A stretch of DNA of 9,624 nt from JBKHJA01 sp046538375. Its GTDB lineage: Bacteria; Acidobacteriota; Aminicenantia; Aminicenantales; Aminicenantaceae. Positions within the stretch are counted from its first letter, which is position 1. Each line of letters opens with the position of its first letter. Positions 1-6,944 of this stretch are shown piece by piece. The position numbers were made by a program, and so were the translations under genes. A model generated the notes under the pieces. That model saw only the letters and a list, made by a program, of their open reading frames with translations. It made no database searches and had not been told where the DNA came from. Location: NCBI GenBank assembly GCA_046538375.1, contig JBKHJA010000098.1:1-9624 (forward strand). The letters are read 5' to 3'.

Positions 1-195
1 GGTCGCTTCAGCCATCCCCAAACATCTTTTTACCCCGGAAAAAAAGATGCTTACGCCATTTTCCATGATTTGAATAATGTCCTCAAATCGATTAAAGTAA
101 AATTTGAAGGTCATGATGAGGTGGAGAGCTTTTGTTCCGGCCTTGATACTGGTTTTGTCCATACCCGCACATTCCCCTGGAAAAGACAGAGCTGA
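1..195 (+). CDS. Possible 3' end of an upstream ORF (partial, unidentified)
   Basis: Frame 1 stays open from the left edge for 64 codons and ends at TGA 193-195. The first ~35 residues look protein-like (mixed polar/hydrophobic, around Y-P-G-K-K-D-A-Y). I recognise no family. The reading would overlap the signal-peptide region of the next gene by about 80 bases, which is unusual. Frame 2 instead closes at 71-73, leaving a normal intergenic gap. Either could be the true tail of a neighbour, or the region may be non-coding. Low confidence. Confidence 0.2.
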   Translation, partial: GRFSHPQTSFYPGKKDAYAIFHDLNNVLKSIKVKFEGHDEVESFCSGLDTGFVHTRTFPWKRQS

Positions 196-2176
196 ACTTG
201 CCGATAGATATAAAGAATGGCTGGAAGAAGAGGTGACCTACATCATCACCCCCAAGGAAAGGGACGTTTTTCTTAAACTAAATACCGACAAGGAAAGAAA
301 TATTTTCATACAAGCTTTCTGGAAGCAGAGAGATCCCACTCCAGGCACTCCCCGAAATGAGTACAAAGAAGAACATTACCGCCGTCTGGCCTATGCCAAT
401 GAATTCTTCGGCAGGGGAACTCCCAGACCGGGCTGGAAAACGGATCAGGGAAGGATTTACATTGTCCTTGGCCCGCCCATAAGCATGGAGTATTACGAAA
501 ATGTCATGAATGTGCACCCCGTGCAAGTATGGTCTTACCTGGGTGATCCCCAGTACGGGCTGCCTCCTGCCTTTAACCTGGTGTTTTTCAAAAAGGAGGG
601 GACGGGCGAGTACATTTTGTACTCACCCTCTGACCACGGCCCCCGGAGTTTGATCGCTGATTATATGGGAAATGCCAGGAATGTCCAGGATGCCTACCAG
701 CAGCTTCTCCAGTTAGAGCCTAATCTGGCCAAGCACACTCTTTCCCTTATTCCAGGAGAGAGGTCTGTACCGGGGCTGGTCTCATTGACCGCCAGCACCC
801 TGTTCAGCGCTGTGTTCTCCTACCCCCAGAAAAAAGTCAAAGACACCTATGCCGAGGCCATCCTGAAATACAAAGATATAGTCGAGGTCGAGTACACGGC
901 CAATTATATAGACAGCGACACCATGGTCAGAGTTATGAAAGATGATTCTGGATTTTATTTGGTTCATTATTCGGTAGAGCCAAAAAAGCTTTCCGTTGAT
1001 CTCTATGAGGGCAGATACAGTGCTTATTTTGAGCTGAATGGACGTGTTTCTGACCAGCAGGAAAGGACCATCTTTCAGTTTACCAAGGAAATTCCTATAA
1101 GTTTTGACCGGGATCAGATTCAGGATATGGAGGCGAAATCATTCGCTCTGCAGGATATGTTTCCCCTGCTGCCCGGCCGATACAATTTTGATCTTCTGGT
1201 AAAAAATAAAGTATCAAAGGAATTCACATCCTTTGAGAAAGAGATCCACATTCCTCAACAGACCGAAGAGCCTCAGATGGGTTCTTTGATCTTAGGCTAT
1301 GGTGTTAAAAAGAATGCTTCAGGATCAGAAGAAATTGTTCCTTTCAGAGTAGGGGAGGATCAGATATTGTGCCAGCCCAGGGAGATATTTTCTCCCCAGG
1401 AATCGGTTTTTGTTTTCTGTCAGATTCTCGGCTTGGATCCTGAGACAAGATCACAGGGGTTGATCCGGTACGCTGTTTTCAAAGAAGAACAGGAGATTTT
1501 CACCCAGACCAGGAAAATCGGTGAATTCCACTCAGACACAAATTTCCTCCAGCAGATCGTTTTGGCCAGTTTCTCTCCCGGCCTGTACAGGCTGGAGGTC
1601 TCTGTTCTGAATAAAGACGGCCAGGAATTGATCCGCACCGGGGAGATGTTTGAGATAAGCCATGCCGCGGATTTATCCAGACCCATGGTGATATCAAAGG
1701 TCATGCCTTCATCCCGCCTGGAAGAATACAGCTACAGTTTAGGTGTCCAGGCATTGAATAAAGGAAATATGGAGCAGGGCCGGAACTTCCTCAGAGAGGC
1801 TTACCATAAAAATCCGAACCAATTGAAATATGCTGTGGGCTACAGCCAGATTCTTTTCATGGACCGCCAGTACCAGAAAGTGAAAGACATTCTGCTGCCC
1901 TTTTTAGATGAACAGATTCAGAGCGAGGAGGTTCTCTATTTTCTGGGGAAGTCTTCTCATTCCTTGGGTCAGCTTGATGAAGCTATCGCTTATTATGAGA
2001 AATATCTTTCCCAATTTGGAACCAATCTGGAAATTCTGAATCTACTGGGAACATGCCATTATAAACAGGGAAACAAAGACCAGGCTTTGCAGATTTGGCA
2101 GAGGTCGCTGGAGGTCAATCCGAACCAGGAGAAGATAAGACAGCTTGTGGACTCACTGCGGAAAAAGAAAGAATAA
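116..2176 (+). CDS. Secreted GWxTD-domain protein with C-terminal TPR repeats
   Basis: About 686 residues. I chose ATG 116 because GAAGG at 106-110 lies five bases upstream; ATG 113 and an in-frame TTG at 104 are alternatives. A basic N-terminus followed by a hydrophobic stretch (to about residue 20) is a signal peptide, so the protein should act outside the cytoplasm. The name-giving motif G-W-K-T-D is at residues ~106-110, followed by Q-G-R-I-Y-I-V-L-G-P-P and preceded by F-W-K-Q-R-D-P-T-P-G-T, the family's usual N-terminal signature. Residues ~200-530 look beta-rich and Ig-like, with no catalytic motif. Residues ~536-675 hold about four TPR units (for example L-G-V-Q-A-L-N-K-G, and D-E-A-I-A-Y-Y-E-K-Y). 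GWxTD proteins are common in Acidobacteriota, Aminicenantes and relatives, and their biochemical role is unknown. The TPRs suggest protein-protein contacts. The gene converges on the GH9 gene with six bases between the stops. Family assignment is firm; function is not. Confidence 0.92.
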   Translation: MRWRAFVPALILVLSIPAHSPGKDRAELADRYKEWLEEEVTYIITPKERDVFLKLNTDKERNIFIQAFWKQRDPTPGTPRNEYKEEHYRRLAYANEFFGRGTPRPGWKTDQGRIYIVLGPPISMEYYENVMNVHPVQVWSYLGDPQYGLPPAFNLVFFKKEGTGEYILYSPSDHGPRSLIADYMGNARNVQDAYQQLLQLEPNLAKHTLSLIPGERSVPGLVSLTASTLFSAVFSYPQKKVKDTYAEAILKYKDIVEVEYTANYIDSDTMVRVMKDDSGFYLVHYSVEPKKLSVDLYEGRYSAYFELNGRVSDQQERTIFQFTKEIPISFDRDQIQDMEAKSFALQDMFPLLPGRYNFDLLVKNKVSKEFTSFEKEIHIPQQTEEPQMGSLILGYGVKKNASGSEEIVPFRVGEDQILCQPREIFSPQESVFVFCQILGLDPETRSQGLIRYAVFKEEQEIFTQTRKIGEFHSDTNFLQQIVLASFSPGLYRLEVSVLNKDGQELIRTGEMFEISHAADLSRPMVISKVMPSSRLEEYSYSLGVQALNKGNMEQGRNFLREAYHKNPNQLKYAVGYSQILFMDRQYQKVKDILLPFLDEQIQSEEVLYFLGKSSHSLGQLDEAIAYYEKYLSQFGTNLEILNLLGTCHYKQGNKDQALQIWQRSLEVNPNQEKIRQLVDSLRKKKE

Positions 2177-2182
2177 AGCGTT

Positions 2183-4645
2183 TTATTTTTTAGTCAAAAG
2201 ACGATGGGCGGCCAGCACATCGAACACATAGGCTGCTGAACCCCATATCACATATTCTGTTTCATACCAGTCCCAAGTGTTGGACCGATATTCTATGAAT
2301 TTGGGCCGCAGGAAAGAGGCGCCGGAGACCACTCCTCCCGGGATATAAGTCCACTCCGACCTGTTGAAGCCGTAGCCGATGGTGGCGGAATTCACCCCCA
2401 CTCCTGAAACATAGGAGTGGTTGGTGGCTGGATGACAGCCGAAGTTGTAATTTACCACTGAATACAGATATTCCGTGGGGAAGAGATCCGGTATATGTTT
2501 GATAAGGTAGTAAGTTCTGGCCCCCAGATCCAGGACATCCCAGTTGTTCCCCCAGATCTTAAAATGAAAATACACTCCGTAGGGACTGTTGGAAAATTCG
2601 TCTTCCATCAGATTTTTGAGGGCTCTGGCTTTTTCTTCCACCACCTTCCTGAACTCCTGGTGGTCTATTCTTGCCAGCGTGCGCACCAGGGTGAACCCTG
2701 AAAACCGCCAAAAAGAAAAAGCTGGCATGGCTTTGAGAGAAGGAAGGAGTTCCAGGAGTCTTTTTTTGTATTGACTGTCTCCTGTGGTCAGGTAGAGTTC
2801 TGCTGATGCGGTCAGCTCCCAGGAGTGATATTCATCTTCTTGAGGCTGGTATGATACCTCAAAATGCACTGGATCATGAGTCTGCTCGTATTCCCAAACT
2901 TGTTGAGCCGCCCTCAAGCATTCCTGGGCAAGGTTTTTATCATATCCACGGAGAATTCTAGAAGCTGCGGCCGCTGTCTGCACGAACTGATACTGTCCTC
3001 CGGTATTCCGGTTGGTAAACACCCACCGGTCGTCGTATTTACCGGAGTACCCTTCCTTTTTTTGGCCTGGCTCAAGAGAAGGGTCATAGATGAGTCCGTC
3101 AGTGATGTTCACCGGGTCGCCGACAACGGAGTAGTCCATGATGTTGTTTTCGATGATTCCAGCGCAGACATGGCCGGCGGCCCGGTACAGGGCCAACAGG
3201 TTTTCCATGCCGTAAGCTATCTGCTGGAGCATGTCATTGGTGCCATCTGGTTGAAAGAGGTTTACCTGCTTTTGCTCCTTGAGGATGGCGGTGATATCTC
3301 TTTGGGTGTCGAACTCTTCTTGTGCCAGAGTCATCCACAGCACAGTGCGGCAGATGCTGCCAAACGGAAGATCATTGTCTCCGGCATCGTGCCATCCACC
3401 CCAGTCCAGGCCAGGAATATGCTGGTTGGGCCTGAATGGTGTTTCTGTATCAGCTTTCTGGATATAGCTGTCAAAGTGTTCGGTATGAGGTGGAGCCTGG
3501 AGTCCGTCATCAAGATGACAGGCTCCATGCCAGACTTTTTCTCCCTGTCTGACTTCCACATGACACATCTGAACAGGGAAAAAGACATCCAGAGTGGGAT
3601 GCCAGGCTTCTTTGTATACGTCCTCGCTAATGGTGATAGGTCCAGCCATCTGATCTTCGTAGGTCAAAAAATAGGGGCCTGGCTTTTTGATTTCCGTGAA
3701 ATCCAAGGTAAAATAGCGATGGTTGAACAGGGTTCCCCAGGAGCTTGGTTTTTCTGACTTGACCAATTTTTTTGTTCCATCCTTGTGCAGATGGAGGAGT
3801 TTCATCTCCTGGATATCAGTGATTCGAGCATCGAGTTCTAAAACAGCCTTTTTATTCTGGGCAGGATGATATCCCACCTGAGAGACTTGGATGACCGGTT
3901 CCCTTCGCCAGTGTGGATTGACTCTGGGGGTGATTTTCACCGAAAATTGAGTCCTGGATGAAGGGGCTGAGAGGGCAGCCATGACCATAAAACCGTTGAT
4001 ATTTCCCCTGCCCCGGCCATCAATGAGGCTGAGAGATGCTTCCTGTGAAGCTATGGTGAAGGTCCTCAGGGGGTCTTCTGGAGCTACCGTGATTTTATGA
4101 GCGGTAGGTATCAGGGTGGTTTTTCCCATGTGTCTTTCTGGAAACCGGCCAGTGACATTTCCTCCCCAGAAGGTTTTATGGGCGTATTCTCTGGGGTAAA
4201 TTTCAAATTTCAGCATAAAATGGGATATTTTTTGCCAGTCTACTGGCTTGTCTAACCTGACAGTGACCAGGACAGATTGGCCGTCTGTGCTGCATTCAAG
4301 CCTGTAGTTTATGTCCAGAGGTTTGATTTTTCCAGGGACAACGGCGAGTCCTTTCTCTGTGTCCACTCTCCTCTTTCCCACTTCCTTGGCATTAAAATCA
4401 AGGATATTCCCGGCCGAGGTGAGACAGATCACTTCGCCGGCATCCATGACTCTCCTGCCGTGCAGGAACATCTGGAGCCCCCCTCTTTTTCCTACCAGAT
4501 AGTGGTTGTGATAGACCAGGAAAGAAAACCCAGGAGTTTCAAAATAGCCTTCGGGTTTCATCTGTATCTGAGCGGAAAAGCAGACGGTGCTCAGGATGGC
4601 AAAAATGATGATTATCCCGGGTAACCAATGATTTTTTGGTCTCAT
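2183..4645 (-). CDS. Secreted glycoside hydrolase family 9 (cellulase-like) with N-terminal extra domain
   Basis: 820 residues, longer than a minimal Ig-plus-GH9 enzyme. ATG at 4643-4645 is preceded by AAGGAG at good spacing. Residues 1-25 form a signal peptide (basic start, I-I-I-I-F core, cut after F-S-A). Residues ~28-248 match no family I know. An Ig-like CelD_N domain starts at residue 250 (P-V-I-Q-V-S-Q-V-G-Y-H-P), and the alpha/alpha-barrel catalytic domain runs from ~345 to the end. The GH9 signature G-G-W-H-D-A-G-D is present with D420 and D423, where D423 fits the catalytic base. W-Y-E-T-E-Y-V-I-W near the C-terminus supplies the general acid, E795 or E797. GH9 enzymes cleave beta-1,4-glucans and related glycans by inversion. 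The usual P-H-H-R substrate-binding motif after S-Y-V-[TS]-G is absent; G-V-N-S-A-T-I-G-Y-G-F stands there. Specificity may therefore not be cellulose. No cohesin, dockerin or CBM is recognisable. The fold call is strong; the substrate is unknown. Confidence 0.93.
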   Translation of the reverse strand: MRPKNHWLPGIIIIFAILSTVCFSAQIQMKPEGYFETPGFSFLVYHNHYLVGKRGGLQMFLHGRRVMDAGEVICLTSAGNILDFNAKEVGKRRVDTEKGLAVVPGKIKPLDINYRLECSTDGQSVLVTVRLDKPVDWQKISHFMLKFEIYPREYAHKTFWGGNVTGRFPERHMGKTTLIPTAHKITVAPEDPLRTFTIASQEASLSLIDGRGRGNINGFMVMAALSAPSSRTQFSVKITPRVNPHWRREPVIQVSQVGYHPAQNKKAVLELDARITDIQEMKLLHLHKDGTKKLVKSEKPSSWGTLFNHRYFTLDFTEIKKPGPYFLTYEDQMAGPITISEDVYKEAWHPTLDVFFPVQMCHVEVRQGEKVWHGACHLDDGLQAPPHTEHFDSYIQKADTETPFRPNQHIPGLDWGGWHDAGDNDLPFGSICRTVLWMTLAQEEFDTQRDITAILKEQKQVNLFQPDGTNDMLQQIAYGMENLLALYRAAGHVCAGIIENNIMDYSVVGDPVNITDGLIYDPSLEPGQKKEGYSGKYDDRWVFTNRNTGGQYQFVQTAAAASRILRGYDKNLAQECLRAAQQVWEYEQTHDPVHFEVSYQPQEDEYHSWELTASAELYLTTGDSQYKKRLLELLPSLKAMPAFSFWRFSGFTLVRTLARIDHQEFRKVVEEKARALKNLMEDEFSNSPYGVYFHFKIWGNNWDVLDLGARTYYLIKHIPDLFPTEYLYSVVNYNFGCHPATNHSYVSGVGVNSATIGYGFNRSEWTYIPGGVVSGASFLRPKFIEYRSNTWDWYETEYVIWGSAAYVFDVLAAHRLLTKK

Positions 4646-4772
4646 TGCGGATCTCCTTTTCCTTTGCTTCTGTCCCTTTCTTTGGTGTACAGAGCGGGTG
4701 ATTTTAGCGCTTTTGATTTAGTTTTTTTAGGCTGAAACGATAGCCCAAACATAAAAAATAAAGCCCTATCTG
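4646..4772. other. Gap between PEBP stop and GH9 start
   Basis: This stretch contains the GH9 ribosome binding site (AAGGAG on the minus strand, about six bases before the ATG). A TAAAAT at 4701-4706 (minus) could be a -10 box, but no acceptable -35 accompanies it. The minus strand just after the PEBP stop carries a T-rich run (TTTATTTTTTATG) without a solid GC stem, so I do not call a terminator. Read-through from PEBP into GH9 is possible. Confidence 0.4.
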
Positions 4773-5201
4773 CTACCGTTTGTACAATCCGATCAGTTCA
4801 GCCTGAGCCAGGATGTGGCCTTCCATGGCTTTTTCCACATCTTCTTTCTTCAGGCCCTCTTCCTGGTTGAGCTGTTGGTCCAAGGCGTAGAGCTTAAAGA
4901 AGTAGCGATGAGTACCCGAGGGAGGACAGGGACCTCCGTAATTTTTCTTCCCGAAATCATTCATCCCCTGTATTCCAGGGATGCTGTCCTGGTTGATTTG
5001 AGAAGTTGTGGGAATATCATACACTACCCAGTGGACCCATGTTCCCATAGGAGCATCAGGGTCATCCACAATCAGAACCAGACTCTTGGCTCCCTCTGGA
5101 ATGTCTGCTATGTTGAGCGCAGGATTGACATCTTCTCCGTCACAGGTGAATTTTTGGGGGATCTTTTCATTATGTTGGAACTCAGGACTGGTTAGTTTCA
5201 T
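4773..5201 (-). CDS. PEBP family protein (YbhB/YbcL type)
   Basis: 142 residues from ATG 5199-5201, which follows a very strong ribosome binding site (AAGGAGGT, five bases upstream). This is the usual size for bacterial phosphatidylethanolamine-binding/Raf-kinase-inhibitor-like proteins. Visible family motifs are the C-D-G-E-D-V-N-P-A-L segment, D-P-D-A-P-x-G-x-W-x-H-W-V, which forms the anion/phospho-ligand pocket, and G-T-H-R-Y-F-F-K-L-Y-A-L-D. Bacterial members bind small anionic ligands, but their physiological role is poorly known. With this start the protein is cytoplasmic. The frame stays open upstream to GTG 5324 and would add 41 residues including a signal-anchor-like hydrophobic stretch, but that start has a weak ribosome binding site. 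The gene is codirectional with GH9 (127-base gap) and divergent from the superoxide reductase gene. The family call is very safe. Confidence 0.95.
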   Translation of the reverse strand: MKLTSPEFQHNEKIPQKFTCDGEDVNPALNIADIPEGAKSLVLIVDDPDAPMGTWVHWVVYDIPTTSQINQDSIPGIQGMNDFGKKNYGGPCPPSGTHRYFFKLYALDQQLNQEEGLKKEDVEKAMEGHILAQAELIGLYKR

Positions 5202-5331
5202 AGAATACCTCCTTACATTTTTTTGGTGGCCTGAATTGTAGGTATAAGACATCCCGCTGATCAAAAGCAGGATGGCCGTGATTTTTTTTGTATCCATGGT
5301 CCGGATTCTATCCATTAACCCCACTTTTTTA

Positions 5332-5360
5332 AGAATACAGGAATTTTCATCCTGGGTAAA
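5332..5360 (-). promoter_or_regulatory. Candidate sigma70-type promoter for PEBP
   Basis: On the minus strand TTTACC (5355-5360) and TATTCT (5332-5337) are separated by exactly 17 bases. Each box matches the consensus at four of six positions. Transcription would begin near 5325, giving a leader of about 120 bases to the preferred ATG at 5201. That start point lies almost on GTG 5324, so the extended PEBP would be nearly leaderless. This favours the 5201 start. It is a pattern match only. Confidence 0.3.
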
Positions 5361-5392
5361 GTTTTAATGTGGGTTCATTTCTATTTCCGTGA

Positions 5393-5439
5393 TAAGGGGT
5401 GAGGGATGGAGGTGAGGAAGCCCCATCCCTCACCCTTTA
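5393..5439. repeat. 17-bp inverted repeat, strong hairpin
   Basis: Arms 5393-5409 and 5423-5439 pair over 17 positions with one G-T wobble; 13 central pairs (GGGTGAGGGATGG) are perfect. The loop is 13 bases. No T-run follows on either strand, and the element lies between divergent gene starts, so it is not an ordinary terminator. It could be an operator, a dispersed intergenic palindrome or a small MITE/REP-like unit. One copy is seen in this window. Confidence 0.75.
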
Positions 5440-5446
5440 CAATCAG

Positions 5447-5475
5447 TAGAAAAAATAGAACTTATCTTTTATAAT
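5447..5475 (+). promoter_or_regulatory. Candidate promoter for superoxide reductase gene
   Basis: A perfect TATAAT at 5470-5475 has TAGAAA (5447-5452, four of six matches to TTGACA) 17 bases upstream. The start point would be near 5482, leaving a leader of about 135 bases that contains the nested inverted repeat at 5529-5590. The 17-bp hairpin at 5393-5439 would sit just upstream of the -35 box, where an operator or activator site could be. Confidence 0.45.
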
Positions 5476-5528
5476 GATGAATCGATCTTCATGAAAGCCC
5501 CCTTACAGATCTCAAGGTGGCATTGAGG

Positions 5529-5590
5529 TTTGAAGTGATGGGTCAAGGTGAGGGAAAAAAGGTAGAGATGAAACTCACCTGGACTTCAAA
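5529..5590 (+). promoter_or_regulatory. Nested inverted repeats in the superoxide reductase leader
   Basis: The outer arms TTTGAAGT (5529-5536) and ACTTCAAA (5583-5590) are perfect complements. Inside them AGGTGAG (5546-5552) pairs perfectly with CTCACCT (5574-5580). Together they form a two-tier stem with an asymmetric internal loop (nine versus two bases), ending ten bases before the AAGGAGG at 5601-5607. It could be an mRNA leader structure affecting translation, or paired DNA binding half-sites. I match it to no known riboswitch. Confidence 0.4.
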
Positions 5591-5616
5591 TAAAAATAAA
5601 AAGGAGGAATTATCAA

Positions 5617-6012
5617 ATGGCTGACTTTAAGGAATTATTTCAATCCGCAGATTGGAAGAAGGAAAAGCATGTCCCTGTTATCGATGTCCCGGATAAGGTG
5701 AAAAAGGGGGAATTTTTTGAAGTGGCGGTGAGCGTGGGCAAAGAGGTTGCTCATCCCAATAAAACAGAACATCATATCCGGTGGATTTCTGTCTATTTTC
5801 AGCCTCAAGGAGGGAAGTTCCCTTATCAAATCGGAAAAGCCGAGTTCACTTCTCACGGGGAATCCACCGAAGGACCGGACACCAGCACAGTGTACACCCT
5901 TCATCAAGCTGTGTTGAGTTTCAAGACCGAGAAGCCAGGCACAATTTTTGCCTCCAGTTACTGCAACATCCATGGTTTATGGGAAAACTCTAAACAGATT
6001 GAGGTGGAGTAG
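5617..6012 (+). CDS. sorA: Superoxide reductase, class II (neelaredoxin type)
   Basis: 131 residues. ATG 5617 follows AAGGAGG at 5601-5607. The enzyme reduces superoxide to hydrogen peroxide without making oxygen, using electrons usually passed from rubredoxin, and acts in the cytoplasm of anaerobes. All ligands of the Fe(His)4Cys centre are visible: H18 within E16-K-H-V-P, H46 in H-P-N, H52 in E-H-H-I-R-W, and C116 with H119 in Y-C-N-I-H-G-L-W. E16 and K17 are the conserved catalytic-loop residues. The N-terminal desulforedoxin domain of class I desulfoferrodoxins is absent, so this is the one-iron form. It closely resembles the archaeal (Pyrococcus-type) protein as I recall it, including G-K-A-E-F-T-S-H-G-E-S. 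It is the first gene of a plus-strand group with the TauE-like and flavoprotein genes, preceded by a structured leader. No rubredoxin gene is in the window. Confidence 0.97.
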   Translation: MADFKELFQSADWKKEKHVPVIDVPDKVKKGEFFEVAVSVGKEVAHPNKTEHHIRWISVYFQPQGGKFPYQIGKAEFTSHGESTEGPDTSTVYTLHQAVLSFKTEKPGTIFASSYCNIHGLWENSKQIEVE

Positions 6013-6169
6013 GACATCCATAGTTTTTTTGTTAGCCTGTTCTCTAAAGAAAGAAATCCCTCTTAGACTCCGTATTCAGGAGTGAGTGAAAATACATCCA
6101 GATGATAGAAAGAAAAGTCCACCAACACAGTTTTGATTCCAGAAGGATTTTTATTGATCGACATACCCA
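6013..6169 (+). other. Gap between superoxide reductase and transporter genes
   Basis: 157 bases with no convincing gene. A run of seven T at about 6023-6029 follows the superoxide reductase stop but lacks a GC-rich stem. A 5-bp hairpin (ACTCC/GGAGT, about 6067-6083) has no T-tail. Neither is enough to call a terminator, so co-transcription with the transporter remains possible. Confidence 0.35.
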
Positions 6170-6889
6170 ATGGTAGAGAACATATTTTTTCTGATCGCCT
6201 CTTACCTGGCTGCGGTGGGAGCTACTGTGGCGGGTTTCGGCAGTTCCACCCTCCTCATCCCGGTGGCTGTCCTGTTCATGGATCTCAAAACGGCTGTGTT
6301 TGTGGTGGCTGTTTTTCATCTGTTCAATAACATATTTAAAATCAGAATTTTTTGGCACAAGATTGAGTTTAGAACTTTCTTGCTTTTCGGCATTCCCAGC
6401 ATCTTGTTTGCCTTTGGGGGAGCAGTTTTGATTTCTGCGCTGGCTGTTGGGGTTGTTAAAAAAGTCTTGGCCTCTTTCTTGATCGTTTATTCCATTTATT
6501 CTCTGGCCAAACCAAAATTTGGTCTGAAAAAATCCAATCTTACCGCCGTGGTGGGGGGAGGGCTTTCAGGTTTGTTGGCCGGACTTATCGGACTAGGAGG
6601 AGCTATAAGATCGGCTTTCTTGGTGGCCTTCAATCTGCCCAAAGAGATATATGTGGCCACCTCAGCCATGATAGCAGTGGTCATTGATTTGACTCGAATT
6701 CCCACTTATCTCCTGACCAGGACGGTGGAAGAAAGTTCCTATTACCTTCTTATCCCTTTTTTGGTGGGAAGTGCCTACCTGGGAGTTAGAACCGGAAAGA
6801 TCCTTTTGGCCAGGATAAAACAGGAGACTTTCAGGAGAATAGTGGCCGGAGCTCTTTTCCTGGTGGGAATTAAGATTTTGATTTGGTGA
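6170..6889 (+). CDS. TauE/SafE (TSUP) family membrane transporter
   Basis: 239 residues, nearly all hydrophobic, with about seven or eight predicted membrane segments; the usual family size is 240-260. TSUP proteins have two homologous halves, each opening with a glycine-rich helix. Here these are G-A-T-V-A-G-F-G-S-S-T-L-L-I-P near residues 17-31 and G-G-G-L-S-G-L-L-A-G-L-I-G-L-G-G-A at ~129-145. Members export or import small anions such as sulfite, sulfoacetate or thiosulfate; the substrate cannot be read from the sequence. ATG 6170 is the only reasonable start, since a stop lies in frame at 6155. It has no good ribosome binding site at normal distance (AGAAGGA lies more than 20 bases upstream), so expression may be weak or coupled. 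A 55-base gap separates it from the flavoprotein gene downstream. Confidence 0.9.
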   Translation: MVENIFFLIASYLAAVGATVAGFGSSTLLIPVAVLFMDLKTAVFVVAVFHLFNNIFKIRIFWHKIEFRTFLLFGIPSILFAFGGAVLISALAVGVVKKVLASFLIVYSIYSLAKPKFGLKKSNLTAVVGGGLSGLLAGLIGLGGAIRSAFLVAFNLPKEIYVATSAMIAVVIDLTRIPTYLLTRTVEESSYYLLIPFLVGSAYLGVRTGKILLARIKQETFRRIVAGALFLVGIKILIW

Positions 6890-6944
6890 TAAACAATCCC
6901 GGTGTTTCATGAAGCGGGCTAAAAAATGAAAGGGGAGGATGAGC

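Larger units (their letters stand above)
5202..5616. other. 415-base divergent intergenic/regulatory region
   Basis: No convincing gene lies here; only the optional in-frame N-terminal extension of PEBP (5202-5324, minus) is open. The region holds candidate promoters on both strands, a 17-bp inverted repeat (5393-5439) and a nested inverted repeat (5529-5590) that ends ten bases before the AAGGAGG of the superoxide reductase gene. The sequence AGGTGAG or a close variant recurs at about 5398, 5410 and 5546. The size and structure suggest regulated expression of the flanking genes. This is inference from layout only. Confidence 0.6.

Noticed and set aside
2864..3757. 297-codon plus-strand ORF antisense to the GH9 gene
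   Set aside because: It lies entirely inside the GH9 catalytic domain, whose minus-strand reading shows the D-A-G-D signature. The antisense product has no family features.
4815..5195. 126-codon plus-strand ORF opposite PEBP
   Set aside because: The minus strand carries conserved PEBP motifs with a strong ribosome binding site; the plus reading has neither.
5393..5439. Hairpin as an intrinsic terminator
   Set aside because: No T-run follows either arm, and the element lies between divergent gene starts rather than after a stop.
5617..6012. Class I desulfoferrodoxin
   Set aside because: The N-terminal desulforedoxin Cys4 domain is absent; the protein begins directly with the one-iron domain.
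6044..6358. 104-codon minus-strand ORF over the transporter start
   Set aside because: It overlaps the first TSUP helices and has an odd His/Ser-rich composition typical of a shadow reading.
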